Assembly (NCBI RefSeq): GCF_001659605.2
Contig: NC_035178.2
Span: 7,944,062 to 8,008,061 of the forward strand
Origin: Manihot esculenta
Lineage: Eukaryota > Streptophyta > Magnoliopsida > Malpighiales > Euphorbiaceae
DNA: 64,000 nucleotides
Reading direction: 5' to 3'
A program made the translations under genes and the position numbers. Shown here one piece after another: positions 25,901 to 39,300 of the stretch; position 1 is the first letter of the stretch, and each line of letters opens with the position of its first letter. Below the pieces are notes generated by a model. That model saw nothing but the letters and a program-made list of their open reading frames with translations. It was not told the DNA's origin and searched no databases.

Positions 25901-27480
25901 ATTTGATCTAAATGGTTCATGTCTTACTCTTTTATTCTTTTTTCTTTATTCTCATAACTGTCATCTTTTACGGTACTATCTATCGCTGTCATACAGAACC
26001 GTATGTACAGACATATCTGTCTTATTACTATGATCAAACAATTATTTAATTTTCTTTCGATACTCGTACTGATAGAGTCGTGGTATAACTGGGCCTACGT
26101 ACTCCTCATCACGTTAAATAATTCGGATCCCTTTCTGAAGAGTTCTGAATGCCGGTCAACTCGGCCTGCTCGATTGTGGATAAATTGTACGCTAATGGAT
26201 CATTTTACGTAGTTGATTTTAATGAGTTTTGAACATGACTCTCGTATAAAAGTTCAACTACGGTCTGAATGCCAATAACTCAAACGATAATTAATTATAT
26301 TATCTCAAAATTCAAACACATATTAAAGATTTTCTTATTTATATATAACTTTTAATTCGAAAATAGAGAAAAACAAATGTTGGTAATTTTCCATCATTGC
26401 TTTGATTTGAGAAGTTTGAAATTAATTAATTAGATTCCTTTACTTGGTAATGCACTTATAAAATGGTTGACTAATAAGTAGCTACAGAAATTGCGTGAAC
26501 ACACAGATATCTCCGAATATTACCATTTTAATGCAATTTCGACTATATACGTATTTATGGAATACAGGAATGAATTGGGCACTGTGGTTGGTGAAAAGGG
26601 TATTATTAACAAATTATTTTTGGAGATTTACTCTATTTATAATCTTTTAATTGTCACATTCATAATTAAATTATAAATATAAATAATTATTAAATTTATT
26701 TATAAATTTAATTTATTATAATGTGATAGAGCGAGTCTGCTTGAACATTTCTCAACCACAAATTCTTTAACTATAAAATTATTTTTTTCCTAATTATTTC
26801 TTAACCAAAAAGTCTTAATTATGAAATTAGCTGAACCCTTTTTCTTTAATCACACTCATTGCATGTGAGCATTATAAGCAAATTTCATTCAATCATTATT
26901 CATTACGTCACTGGTAACTCGATTGATTTCAAGTGTTAATGGTATAATTACAATTCACAAATATTTATTAATTTGAACTGTGCTTGATTTATAAGAAAAT
27001 GAAACGATATGAATCGAATTGAAATAAAAATTAATTAATTAAATAAAATTAATTAATATAAATTTTAAATATAAATTAATGTTTTAAAATTCAAAAAGCA
27101 AGATTTAGAGTACGAGTGTAAATTTAATCAGAGAGAAAGACATTTCTTTCTCTTAATTCATTTCCCTTTTATCTGCTAGTAACGTTTAACTGCCTCTCCA
27201 TTATAGTGTCATCTGTCTCTGTCATTTAAATTCATATGTATAGGTGTGTCAGAGTCCCTCTCTACGCCAGACAGTCATTTAATTCATTTGGTGCGCACGC
27301 GAGCATGGCTGTAAAGTGACTGGTCCAGCTGCTCTATCTCACGTCATATCACCGGGCTGAATTATCTTTCATTTGATCTGGGCTTACGTTAAACTCGACC
27401 TGTTTCATGTGTCCAAATAGGGATTTAAGATGTTAAATTGATCTGTTAAAAGGAGATTTGATGGGTTTTGAGTCAATATT
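25901..27480. other. Intergenic DNA with two GC-richer islands, possibly LTR relics
   Basis: Islands at about 25905-26280 and 27110-27450 rise out of AT-rich flanks. Both begin with a pyrimidine-rich stretch followed by variants of (a)ctgtcatctt and a mid-length noncoding block, and they look loosely related. They could be solo LTR relics, but no termini, primer site or polypurine tract were found. Confidence 0.25.
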
Positions 27481-28620
27481 TTTCTCTGGATAGAGAAAAT
27501 CCCACGGTCAGGATAAGCATATTACATATTCAAAATCAAAAGTACAATGATCATTTCTCACTAATTATTTCAATGGATATTTAACGTTAATCGTTGGTGG
27601 CATTGTTCTTATTATGTGTGTAATGATAACATGTGGAGTGCAAGAAATACAAAGGATACATGGACAATTTTAAAAAAACAAAAAAACAAAGAAGATTAAT
27701 AATTTCAATTTTGACTCACTTGGTTAATCAATTATTTTCATTTGGTATCTATGACTAAAATTATGGTAGTGATTTAGTATTCAAATGTTCCTCTCTCATT
27801 TAATTATTTTTTTAATTTATAAAAATATACTTCTTCCTTCCGTAACATAATTTTTATTTATATTATATATTTTTAAATTAAATTAATTTACTCATTATAA
27901 TATATATTTTTCAAGGTTGAACGTTACTAACAATACTTCAATGTGAGGAAAACCGTTTTTAGGATGAAACGCAGGTATTCTTGAAACTTGGGCACGACAA
28001 AAATTTGAGGACAGCAGATTTGAAGTGTACGTGCGATGCCATGTCGTCCAATATTCGACCAATGAGGTTTCTGACACGCAAATATAAAATCATGAATATA
28101 CTTGTGGCCAAAGCCAACCATCAATGTGAACGTCGAGGAGTTCTAATTCGACCAACCCATTACATCAAAACACTCACCAAAGCTACTGGTAGGCTATACA
28201 CTGCTTTCTGTCTCTCATCGCTCATGGACTGTCTTCATTTCTTTTAGAGAAAATTACTCATTAAATTCTATACTTAAAAAAAACTCACTAATTTATTTTT
28301 TTTTCTTAAAAGATTAAAAATAGAATTACCGCACATTAGTCTTCTACACGTTAACTAGCGAATTCTTAAAATTTAACATATATAATTAATATCGTATTTA
28401 AAATAATATTAATTTACGATAAGAATTGGGTAGATAAAAATCTAATATTTAGGTAGAAATGGGGAATAATAGAAGAGTGAACAAGTTTTTATTTTTGTTT
28501 TTAATTTGAAAATAATGTGTAACTAATGTGACATTTGGTTGATATGTATTATTGCACGTTGAGTGTTTGAAGCAGTTGAATGAATCCTCCAAAGCTACAT
28601 AGATTATCCATTATCCTAAT
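27481..28620. other. Intergenic DNA with an unidentified coding-like island
   Basis: The patch at 27900-28250 has balanced composition and overlapping open frames of 60-88 codons on both strands (minus-strand examples include VEYWTTWHRTYTSNLL and WSNIGRHGIARTLQICC). None matches a family I recognise. The rest is AT-rich. Confidence 0.3.
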
Positions 28621-28639
28621 GCCCTACTTCATAAATTAA

Positions 28640-29028
28640 ATAAATAAATAATTTGAAGTAAATTGACGTTTTCCTTCTTTTTTGATTCTTTAGTTTTTGG
28701 CCAAACTTTTTTTTTTCCACCTGCAAGAAAACTGCATAAACGGCTTCAAGGACATCCAGCAACAAGAAATTCGAGGGCCTTTCAGGAATAGATCTCAACC
28801 AATTACAATCCAACAGACCCTTAAAAATATTGGCAGCAACATAATCAGCTAACTTTGTTGGCCGTCCTTCTAGCAACTGAGAAGGAATTACAGATAGAAA
28901 GCTAGGAATCCAGGATTGAGTGCCACTGACAGAAGCTCGAATTTCCCACGGCTTCTTTAGTCTTCGATGACAGGGCTTCGTAGAGCATAAGAGAATCTGT
29001 CTCTAGGATGATATTTTGGCCGACTTCA
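28640..29028 (-). pseudogene. LINE RNase H-like domain fragment
   Basis: Reading the minus strand from 29028, EVGQNIILETDSLMLYEALS matches the LETDS..(L/M)..AL block of the RNase H-like domain of plant LINEs. After a stop and a frame change, LLEGRPTKLADYVAANIFKG and W..SIPERPSNFLLLDVLEA match the domain's C-terminal (V/L)AD.(L/V)A....W...P.....LL..D pattern. Reverse transcriptase sequence is not seen, and stops interrupt the frame, so this is a decayed 3' fragment. Confidence 0.55.
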
Positions 29029-29179
29029 GTTTTATTTATTTATTTATTTTTATTATGCATTGTCCATTAAAATTGTTGAGACTTGATCGGTTTATTAAAA
29101 ATAAAATATTGACCATAATTATGAGAATTAAATTTTTATCTCATTTGAGACAAAAGAGTGTTATAATACATGAAAAATA

Positions 29180-29950
29180 GAGTTTGTTGGATCTTAACAT
29201 GTGTATACGGGATACGAAAATGTTCCGTAAATCAGATCATTCGATTTGATCTCAATGAAAAAGCCTAACCAACAAAATATGAAGATTAGAACTCTAATTT
29301 TTTAAATTTCACTTAATATTTAAAATGATCAGTCCGATCACTTTAAGATTCGTATAACAAATGAGGCATTTGAACACATTAATAACCGATCTCAATAACC
29401 AAAAAGAGCCTACCTTTATATTGGTCGGATAAACCGAGCACAAATATGATAGAATCAGAATAAGACACCGATCTCCTATGCGATGGTCGGTCCCACTAAT
29501 TCTCTCTGAGGCCTTAAATGTGCATTTTAAAGAGCTGCTCAGCCACTTGATGCACCAAAGTGTATGGGTGAAACGGCTCCGCATTGATTAGTCGATTGTC
29601 AGCCCACCTGACATATTGCTACAACGTACCACCATCCCATCTGATAGGACGTTAGGCAAGAAATCTGGATATAAATTCTCTGGACTCAACCTCAGCTAAA
29701 AAGGTTCACTCTCCAAAGCTCTCTGAAAGTGAGACACTCACTCTTCCATAAACTAAGACCCAAGAACCTAATCTCTCTCATATGCTCACACAAGAACTCT
29801 TTAAATAGAGACCCTCTGAATATTGCTGCAAAAAGCTTTATTATTTACTTCCTTTTATTTTCTCTATATTAATAAATCTCAAATAATTATTAGTCTAATT
29901 TGAGTGTTGAAAGGTTTTCACTAGGGCATCTCCTTCCTCACATTCAAACA
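29180..29950 (+). mobile_element. Degenerate LTR of a Tat-type Ty3/gypsy retrotransposon (probable solo LTR)
   Basis: The block carries LTR-like control signals in order: a TATA-like ggatataaattctc at about 29667, an AATAAA at 29868, then ctaatttgagtgttgaaagg and ttttcactagggcatctcct. The last two resemble the conserved acttgagcgtcggagg...tttgccggg..(c)acc end of Tat/Retand-lineage LTRs, with CG changed to TG or CA as expected from methylation decay. No internal gag-pol sequence follows. Exact ends and target duplication were not determined. Lineage assignment is from memory of that motif. Confidence 0.45.
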
Positions 29951-30149
29951 TGTCCCCTTTCTCAATACTAAATACGGAGAAATCTAACGGAATCAATTAT
30001 GAATTAATGGTCAATCCATTAAATCAAACCGCTATCTAAGTGTCTATGTCTAGACACTCCGCTTGATCTCGCTTCATCGAGTATTAAATCAGTCATCCTA
30101 TCACTCGTTGAGTATAAAGTCATATAAACATTTTCATTTTTTTAGGTCT

Positions 30150-33100
30150 GCTCTGACAAATAATTCTGTTTTCTAAATGAATTTAAAAGTATAATGTTAA
30201 TGTTTAACCTATATATTTAGAATTTAATAATTTATTTTTGTATATAATTTAATAAATGGTTCATCTAGATAGATGAATTTTTTTTGTTTATTCTTTTACC
30301 ATTTTCATAATTGGGTTGGTGAGATTAAGACCCAGCAAGAGTTTTGGCATTGAAAGTGTTTGTCTTCTTGCCCTATGAATGCCAGTTTAGAAGAAATTCA
30401 AATTTCATATTCGGCAAAAAGTCTATATTCAGGAAAAATTTTCAAAGCATAAAATGATCCAACTCAAGTGCTTAAGGGTGAATTACTATAGAGTATTTTT
30501 TTAATTAACCGTATAGTCTTTTTTTTTAGCAATTTAATTAAAAATCCTTATATTTTATAAAGTAAAATTCTCTAATTTCTTTATTTTTATCAAATAAATT
30601 GTCTATTAACTTAGTTTAACATTCATAAAAGGGACAAAATAATTTTAATATTTTGAAATTACAATAACTAAAAATATAAATAGTTGTCTCTATTTATTTC
30701 ATAGAAAATATTTTTTTGAAATATATATTTTTATATTTTTTGACATTTGAAACATTCAAAATATTTAAAATAAATGACTTTTTTTTTTTCAAGAGAGAAA
30801 ATCTTTTTTAAGAGAGAAAGCCATTTTCTACAGTTTGAATTCTTTATTAATACCTTTCTATGTAAATTTGATAATAAATTTTATTTTTTAATTAAAATTA
30901 AATAATAAAAATAATAAAAAATATTTTTAAATACAAATTATTTTCTATAAATAAATGAAAGTAAATTATAAATATTCTAACAATATAAATATCAAACATT
31001 AAAACAAATTGATCAATATTTTCTTCAACAACGATAATAAAGATAATGATTATTTTTAAAAAAAAGAACTTTTCATTGAATTTTAAAAATAAAAAATTAT
31101 TAATTAATTTTAATGAAATACAAAGACTTAATAGTTTTTATCCTTCGCTTAACCGTTTAATGTTTAAATTCAGAATTTTAGAAAAAAAAACTTAATAAAA
31201 TCTTAAAGTTGTTGAATTTATTTAAATATCCCCTTAGAAACAATTTTCATAAAGAAAAAGTTAATTCAAGATGAATTTTGGTTAAGAGAATGGGAATCAA
31301 TTTAAGAAAAAAAAAAGGGAAAGGTGGTTAATTTTGTTAGTTAATATGAAATGGATTAATGATTCTTTTCCGTAAATAACTATTTTTTACTTGGTTAAAA
31401 TTATTTATAATATTATGAGGTTTTTCAGTAAATATATTAAGATTTATTATATAAAAAATTATTTATAATATTAATTTTTAATTTTGATTAGGTATGATAC
31501 TCATAAAATCTTTTATGTATGAGTGCAATGTTCTTTATATCAAGACCAGAGTCAACCTGCCTAGTTTGATTTTAAGATGGTTGGGTAAATATAAGTCAGT
31601 GGTTCATTCAGTTGATCTCACAAGAAAAGAGAAAAAAGGAACTAAATCATTGTCTTGTTGTGAGGAATATATGCAACTGTTGCAGTTGGTGCAACTATAC
31701 TGTGTTTGGCAAGAGATTTATATTAAAAATAATAATGGGATGATAAAGCTGCCGACCTTTACCCGCAAAGATTTGAAGTTTCTTTTTTCACTTTCCTTTT
31801 TTTCTAGTTCCACCTCTCTTTGCCACCGAAAGAGAGGCAGGTTGGTATGATGTTAATTCTGAATCATACATTAAGCTATAGAATTCATTCAAGAAACTAA
31901 CTTTTTTATGAGCGTTTTAACCTTTCTTAAAAAAGTAAGGGACCTTCACAATTGTCCCAAGTTATGAGTCGCTGAGGGGCTGGATAGGAACTGGTGTTTT
32001 AAATGTGCAGTGAACTTGGGACTACGATTACACACGCCTCCACTTTAGTAAAAGCTTCAGCAACCAAATTTGAGACACCTGTCAATTTGCATTTCCCATT
32101 CTGGCAATATCTCACCGTCACAGAATCTTTCTCATTATTCTTTGACAAATTGACCACTCGCATCGCATGCAGCTTTTCATTGTGTATTTTTGTTGACCTC
32201 AGGAAAAGGTGACTTAAAAGCAGAGTTCCAAAAAGCCAAAGGACTCGTAAATATTTCTATGTAGAACCATGAAGACCTGAAAAATTGACAAGCATCCACT
32301 ATAAGTTTGTTTTTTCTCGTTGCATTACCAACAAGTATTTGGATTTCTTCAAAAAAAAAAAAAAATATAAAATACACTCGCCATGAGATTTTGCCATGTG
32401 TACACTGTATAAAGTAGGCCACATGTATATTTAAATTATTGAAGGCACTAAATTGTATGATCAAACTAGATTATATGCATGTCATATCAATACGAATTCA
32501 AAAAAAAATTATTTAGATTCAATTTTAATAAATAATAAATAAAAATAAAATAGATAAAATAAATATATATTTAAAAAATTTTTAAAAAATAAAATATTAT
32601 AATTTATTTAATTTTTTTATCAATTAAAATATATTAATAACAATTACATTTTTAATGTTTATAAATATGTATTTTTTCAATATAATTCAATAATAAACCA
32701 ATTAATAATTTATCTTTTATTCTATTATAAAATCGATTTTTAGTAGTATTTATTATAAAAATTTTTTTTCTACTATATATATTATACATAAAAAAATAAT
32801 ACTATTAAAGTAACATAATAATTTAATATAATATTTACTATAAATTTTATTTCTTAAATTAAATTATTTAATCTATTAATTAGAGAAATACTATTTTCAT
32901 TTTATTTTTTTAAGTTTAAATAATTTAATTTATTATTTATAAAAAATAATACTTGATTTACATTTAAGTATTTTTAAATTTAAATTATCTAATCTATTAT
33001 CCATTAAATTTATATTTTTAAAATTAAATTATATTTTAAATTTAAATGATCTATAAAATTTATTCAGTACTAAAAAAATTAATTATAAAACACTTTTATT

Positions 33101-34900
33101 TATAAAATTTAAAATTTATTTCTTTAAAATTAGATAGTTTAACAAATAGTTTTAATTATATAAATAGATTAGAAACTAATTAAGTGAAATAATTATTTTT
33201 TAATAATAAAAATAATATATAAAATTAAATTACGTACTGAATGAATAATTCTTTTAAAAAAAATTACATATTGGAGTTAAAATTTTAAAATAAAATAAAT
33301 TTTTTAAATTAGAAAAATAGAAAATGAAAGGAATAAAATAAAATAAATAATTAAAATTAAATCAACTAAATAATTTTAAACATTAGTAAAAATTTATTTG
33401 ATAAAAAAATTAAAAAAATTAATTTTATAAAAGAAAAACTAATTAATAAATTTTTTAAATATGGAGAAACTTAATAAAACATTCTGTCCGTTGCACAGAA
33501 AAAAGAAAATTTTTAGGTTCTCATTCGGGTACCCACGTGTCTTGATCTAAGACCCATGTGGATGAGCAATTATTAGACTTTACGCGTCGATTATTTGAGA
33601 ATCTTATCAATCAACTGTGGTCCATTTCCCATTCTTGATTGATTTTAACATTTTCGGGTCAAAACAGAACCAAATTACTAAGATAAGCAATTTGGGAATC
33701 CAGTTTGGAAAAGTTTGTACCTCTGTTTAATGGTAGTTGAAATGAAGACCTGGCAGCTCAGCATTTGTTTTTTGAAAATTTCACCTAACCCATTTTCCTG
33801 CATTCTATTAATCCTGAACAGAAATGAAAGGCCATCTTTTTGATTTGATATTATTGAAACTCTGTTTCCTTATGCTCTATCCCTTTCAACTATGTGTTGA
33901 TTCAACCTCTCTTTCATTATAATGGAATGAACTTAACTCGATCAGAGCCCAAATGTATACACATTAAAAGCAGATCTTTACAAGTATGAATTTGAACCAT
34001 GATGAGAATATGAGATTTGATGCTCAATACAGCAACAGGTGAGGAATAAATTGTTTACAGGGAAAGAATTCAATTATTTTTATACAATCATATTCCTTTT
34101 TTTTTTTTAAATTCCAAATTATTTTCTTTACAAATTATTTAATTTTTTATTTAACCATTGGATATTTATATTTATTAATTTTTCTAGATATTAACCTAAA
34201 ACTCTTGTTTCAAATGATAAGTTTGAAGATAATTCAAATAGTTGAATACTTTCTTTCTTGAATTTTGTATCTGGCAAAGCTAGAAATGTAAGAATTGGAT
34301 TGTTTTAAATTTTTGTGAAAATATAAATTTTGTCAAAATTATCAAGATTTTATGATGGATAATTTCACTTAAAATTATTTATATCAAAATTATTTAATTA
34401 ATTCTGGAGAATTTTATTTTTTTCTTTCTTTTTATCCTTTAATTTTTATTTATTTTACCTTCAAATTTGTTTGCGTTTTCTTAATTAGATATTCAAATTT
34501 ATTATGTTATTTTGTTAATTTTTTAAAAAATAGTGTTCATCTTATTTTATATTTTTAATGGTAAAAAATTATGTAAAGGGTAGATTTTAAATATTGTGAA
34601 AATATTAATAATGGTGCTAAAAAATATTTTCAATGTGATAAAAATGATTGCTATTTATACAATAAATATTTATTTATGTTTAGTTAAAAATACTAAGCAT
34701 AATAAACAAAATAAATCAATTTGAATTTATTATTAATTTATTTAAAATAAATAAATTCAATTGAATTCTATTATTTTAAAATTTATTCTAAACAAAAGAA
34801 TTTTTTTTTTATGAATTGAAAATAAAATTTATTTATTTATTTGGTAAGAAATGCATTCCAAAACTAAGGGAAAAGAAGATGTGGAAGATGTTTCCTTCTA
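30150..34900. other. AT-rich intergenic DNA
   Basis: Long AT-rich stretch without a supported gene. Patches of normal composition at 31490-31860, 31880-32460 and 33480-34060 contain short frames (the longest, 118 codons, at 31494-31850) with no recognisable domain. T- and A-rich microsatellite-like runs are common. Confidence 0.4.
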
Positions 34901-35006
34901 ACTCTTAAGTATCATTTACATTGCAGAGAGTACGAACCATAAAGATGTTGCCCACCGATGAGCTAATAAATTCTCGGAGCTTAGGTATATGAAGAATGGC
35001 TTTTTG

Positions 35007-35035
35007 GTCCCTTTCGTCTAGTGGTTTGGACATCG
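35007..35035 (+). pseudogene. Fragment resembling the 5' half of mitochondrial tRNA-Glu
   Basis: The 29 bases starting gtccctttcgtctagtggtt resemble the acceptor strand, D-stem and D-loop of plant mitochondrial trnE(UUC), as remembered, with about one extra base. After catcg the match ends, so anticodon stem and T-arm are missing and it cannot be a functional tRNA. It is most simply a small piece of mitochondrial DNA in the nucleus, or a chance/retroposed tRNA fragment. Confidence 0.4.
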
Positions 35036-35354
35036 TTAGGGCTGTATATCATAGCCATTGAGAATGACAGAATTTAGAAAAGCAAGTGGAACGAACAAAG
35101 AGAGGCTTCATTGAATTGACTACCATAAGAGGAAAAGGAAAATAAACCAAAATGACAGTGACTGAAGAATAGCAAAAATTTAGCATAATAAGCTTGTGTT
35201 CTTGTCATTTGAAGGTAGGTAATCGATCTCAATTGCTTTAATTTACAAACACTTGGTTATTATATCAAGAAATTGGGATCTCTCCCTATACATTTGAGAA
35301 AAGATCTCGTCCTAATTTATGTAATATATACTTAAGCAGATAAAATACTCACAA

Positions 35355-35690
35355 ACTATGCACAAAATGGGTTCCGTGAGGAAACCCTGGAAGCATTCAG
35401 AAAGATGTGAGCCGAAGGCTTTGAATCTGATGAATTCAGAACTGTTAAGTATTTTATCTGGCTAGCGTTCAGCTGGGTCTATTGGATGTTTGTAAAAATA
35501 TTCACCAACTGGCTACTGGTACATGATAAAGAGATAAAGCTTAATCAGTTTATGATGAATGCATTAGTTGACACATGTAAGCATCAGGCCGTGTGGTCGA
35601 TCTTGTTGGGCTGCAGGTATGCTTATGATTTCACTAAGAATGTCAATGAAATCAAATGACGCAGTTTGGTGTGCTTTGCTTTAAAGGTGT
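35355..35690 (+). pseudogene. PPR gene fragment, broken
   Basis: Pieces of a PLS-type pentatricopeptide repeat protein can be read in order in shifting frames: NYAQNGFREETLEAFRKM, a stop, AEGFESDEF, then blocks resembling SILSACAQLGLLD, HDKEIKLNQFMMNALVDTC and finally MSMKSNDAVWCALL, the E-motif-like M.MKSND.VW.ALL. The array order is that of plant organellar RNA-processing PPR proteins. At least two frameshifts and a stop make it a pseudogene. The right end coincides with the start of a hAT-like repeat at 35682, which may have cut the copy off. Confidence 0.7.
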
Positions 35691-35785
35691 GCAATTGATC
35701 GGATCAGTTCGGTTGCATGTTTATGTATTAAATTAATTCGGTTCAGTTTAAATCTATTATTTCGATCCAAACCAAATCCTGCTTC
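35682..35785 (+). mobile_element. Partial hAT-type MITE related to 12622-13066
   Basis: The sequence taaaggtgtgcaattgatcg followed by atcagttcggttgc and later aattcggttcagttt resembles the left end of the GGTTCGGTT-rich hAT MITE type, whose usual start as I remember it is (t)aggggtgtgca. It sits exactly at the point where the PPR reading frame stops matching. A diverged octamer pair (ctttgctt before, tcctgctt near 35789) might be the old target duplication, but this is weak. Confidence 0.4.
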
Positions 35786-36376
35786 ACCTACTTTAAATAT
35801 GCACATAGGAGGACAAGTCAAGGAAGATGTTAAACAGATAAGATTGCAGGTGGAGATTCCGGCAGTCATCTGTCTGGAGGTGAGACACTGGTCAATTTAT
35901 TTCCCAAACGAACTAAATCTATAAAACCGAATTAACCAAAAAAATGCAAAATGCATAGAGACTAGAAGTAGAAAAGAAAAACAGAACAGTTTTCTAAATC
36001 CAAACATGGTCAGATATCTCCACTGTAACTGAGCAGAATTGAGCGAGCAAATGATAAATCTGACAGAAGTACAAGATGAAAGAGTGATGAGCCAAATACA
36101 TAATAAAGTCCAAAGAGACGACTCAATGGAATGAATTTGTAACGTGTAATTTGGCAAAAATACAATCACCAGTGTGATCAGTAACAATTTCTATCTATTG
36201 TACCCAAACTGGATGCCTGTACATGACATACAAATTAAATTCTACAAAAAAATTGAGGAACTTGTTCTACAAATTCTGAATTAGTGACAATAGACTAGCA
36301 TCAATTATAGCCAAAATAAAATAATTGAAGATGTTCACTAACCAGATATACATAAGCCAACTAATTCCAAGAAAAA

Positions 36377-39300
36377 TCATGGCAAAGGCATGGGTGGTTT
36401 CCAACTAGAGAATCCAACCAAGTTTCGGTTCACAATAGTTCGATTGTGCAACCAGAACGTCTCAGCTGATTGGTGTAATTGCCTCACCTTTCTTTGCAGT
36501 TCCCACATTATTCCTTGCATCGCAGAACAAAGCTCAGATTCTGGGGCATATACCCATAAACACCTAATATTTCTCCCTCTGGCTATCATCCTTTCTACAT
36601 CTTCATCTGAAACACAAAACCAAAGTTCAATTGCCTGATCCAATTCAGAATGCTGATGACACAAACACAAGTTTGTTGAGCTTAACCTGGTATTGATTCT
36701 AGGTAGTCCAAAAGTTCATGACCTATTTGAGTAGATGGCCATTTGATTGAAAAATAGGTGTAGTCGATTACATTTTGAAAAGGTAACTCTGCTTGATCAG
36801 ATAATATAACAGGGACACACTCCTGTTTACAAAAACTATAACATCATTTCAACTGGTCACTTGTATTAGTGTTTAGTGTGTGGTAGAAAGAAAAAAAGAG
36901 AGAAAAAGACCACAAAAAAGGACTCGTAAAAGCGAAGTGTCCAGGAAGACTCTCCACGTGGAGCAAGGCAGAATTTGGCATTCCTCAGATGTTGAAAATA
37001 TTCCAACCTTCCAAGCTTGTCAGGGCCACTAAACTTCAATTCTGGAGATTCTAACTGCTCATAATGTAATGGATCAAATGTATTATTTATATCACTTAAT
37101 AAATGTCATTGCCATTGCATGAAAAACTGCATTTTTGCATGGCTATAACATTAATTGCCCTTAGCGCAGCAAGAATAAATATCAAAGGATAGATTTCATA
37201 TAACATTTGTTTCAGCAGAAATATGTTCTTCAAAAAGAATTCAAATCAAAGAAAGCATCACTATCCATATACAAACAAAGTCATAATTTGACTTCACTTC
37301 AATTCTGGTTAGTTAGATGAATTTAAACATGTTCAACATGCATGCATTATAGTCCATTTCCAAATGGGGAAATAAGGCATGAAAACGAAAGCTTATACAT
37401 AACAAAGAATGTGCACTTCAATTTAAGTCGATATTAACACTTTAACTACTTCAACCAACATTTCTGCACATGGAGGTAATTATTCCAAAAATCACAAGTC
37501 ACTCATAGAAGAACAAACCTTATCTGGATATTGCTTCGCAAGATCTATTAATTTAAGACGGCCAATTTTTCCTTGAGCACGACCTAAATAATTTGCTAAG
37601 TACTTCCTCTTGGACAATGGCAGAGGTTGAACTGCAGTAGTTCCTCTTTTGGTCATCCCATCTTCAACATTGCCAGGAATGATGATATCTTTCCATGTAT
37701 TATAAGCACTTGTATCTTTCTTATCAGTCCGATCCCCCTACACTAACACACAAGCAGCAATTTTTTTTCAAATCGAACAATTATCTTGGAAATAAAATAC
37801 TAGGAGACTAGACAAATGATACTCAATTGAAGTATCCATGAAAACTAGTAGCAAGATTAATGAACATCCTTCTAAGATTCACAAGTGCAACGTCAAAGGA
37901 ACAAGTGGAACAACGCAAAAATGCAACATAAAGACAATAAATTTGCCATGCATAAGCAAGAAAGAGAGAGACAGAGAGAGGTGAAGACCCCTAGAAGGAA
38001 CAAAGAGGATCATAGAACTGCCAAAAGAACTGTAAACAATAGGATGTTACACGTTGTTTTACCATTTGAAAGTGAACTAAGTACTATATAAGAAAAGTTT
38101 GAACACATTAATGCCCGAGCCAATAATGAAAAAACTATAGAGCATTATTTTCTAATTGAATCGAAAAACAAATATAATGTGATTTTCATCTCACCAAGAG
38201 AATTAAATGCATTGACACTAGTTTTAACAATGAATCCAAGGCCCCAAATTGAATCCACACTAAGACTTCTGATGTTAGAATCTAATTGATTCCTGATAAT
38301 GATAACTACTGTAAATTTCCCAACCTCCTAAACTCCCACCAAAGCCTCTTGGCAAACCCAACCAGGAAAACATGGAAAAGAAAACGTTTCCACTTAGTTT
38401 TAGTATCTTCAGAATTATGAATGATACCTCAGGAGTAAGAATTATGGAACGATTTATGTATGTCGCCCATGATCTAAACAAGTGAGCTCCTGCACCACTG
38501 CAATAAAGCAAAAGAAGGCACATATGCATCAAGTAGAAAGAAAAAAATAGCAAAGCTTGTGTAAAATCATATGCAGGAGAAAAAACTCGGCTGCAAAAAG
38601 TTCATTAGTTATCAATTTGTTGTGCATTCTCATTCAAACATGAGAATGAAAAATAACTAGGAAACCATCTAACTCCCTGTCACCATCTAACAAAAGTTCA
38701 CTCCCTGTTCTTCGTCTTCTTCCCTTCTTTTGCTTAGGCTTATTTTTAGAAGGAAAATCTAAAGCAAATGCAGTTGTGCTGCTGGAGAATCACTAAAAAC
38801 TTGAACTTAAAATATTTTCTGTGATCAAAATCTTTCTCATTTTACTAAATAAAACTCGAAAAAGAAAATGTAAATCCAAAGAAAATAATAGAAAAAGGAT
38901 AGTTATCATGAGTGACAAAAGAAGCCAACCACAACATGTGTTTTCATTCAACCATGTTATAAAACAACACCAAATAATAACTTTTCCGATCAAGAATCAT
39001 TTCATACCTCAAGAAATTGAATCTTAGCCAAGTCATTTATCTCCAAATAAATATAGGTGAAAGATTTAAATTTATACTGCATGTTTCTGAAGCATTTATA
39101 CTTCATAATCTCAATTCAAGCAGCCGTTTAGAAGTTCCAATATTAAAGATGATTACTCCATACCTGGGGAAGACAAATACATGGTCACGGCCTCCAGATC
39201 GTCTAAAATAGGGCATTTGACTTAAAACCTAAAATTAACAACATTTAGCGAGGAAAAAAAAACAACCAAAATGTTAAATATTAATGAAAAAGAAGTGGCA

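Noticed and set aside
31494..31850. 118-codon plus-strand frame
   Set aside because: No recognisable domain, low-complexity end, isolated in AT-rich DNA; not enough to call a gene.
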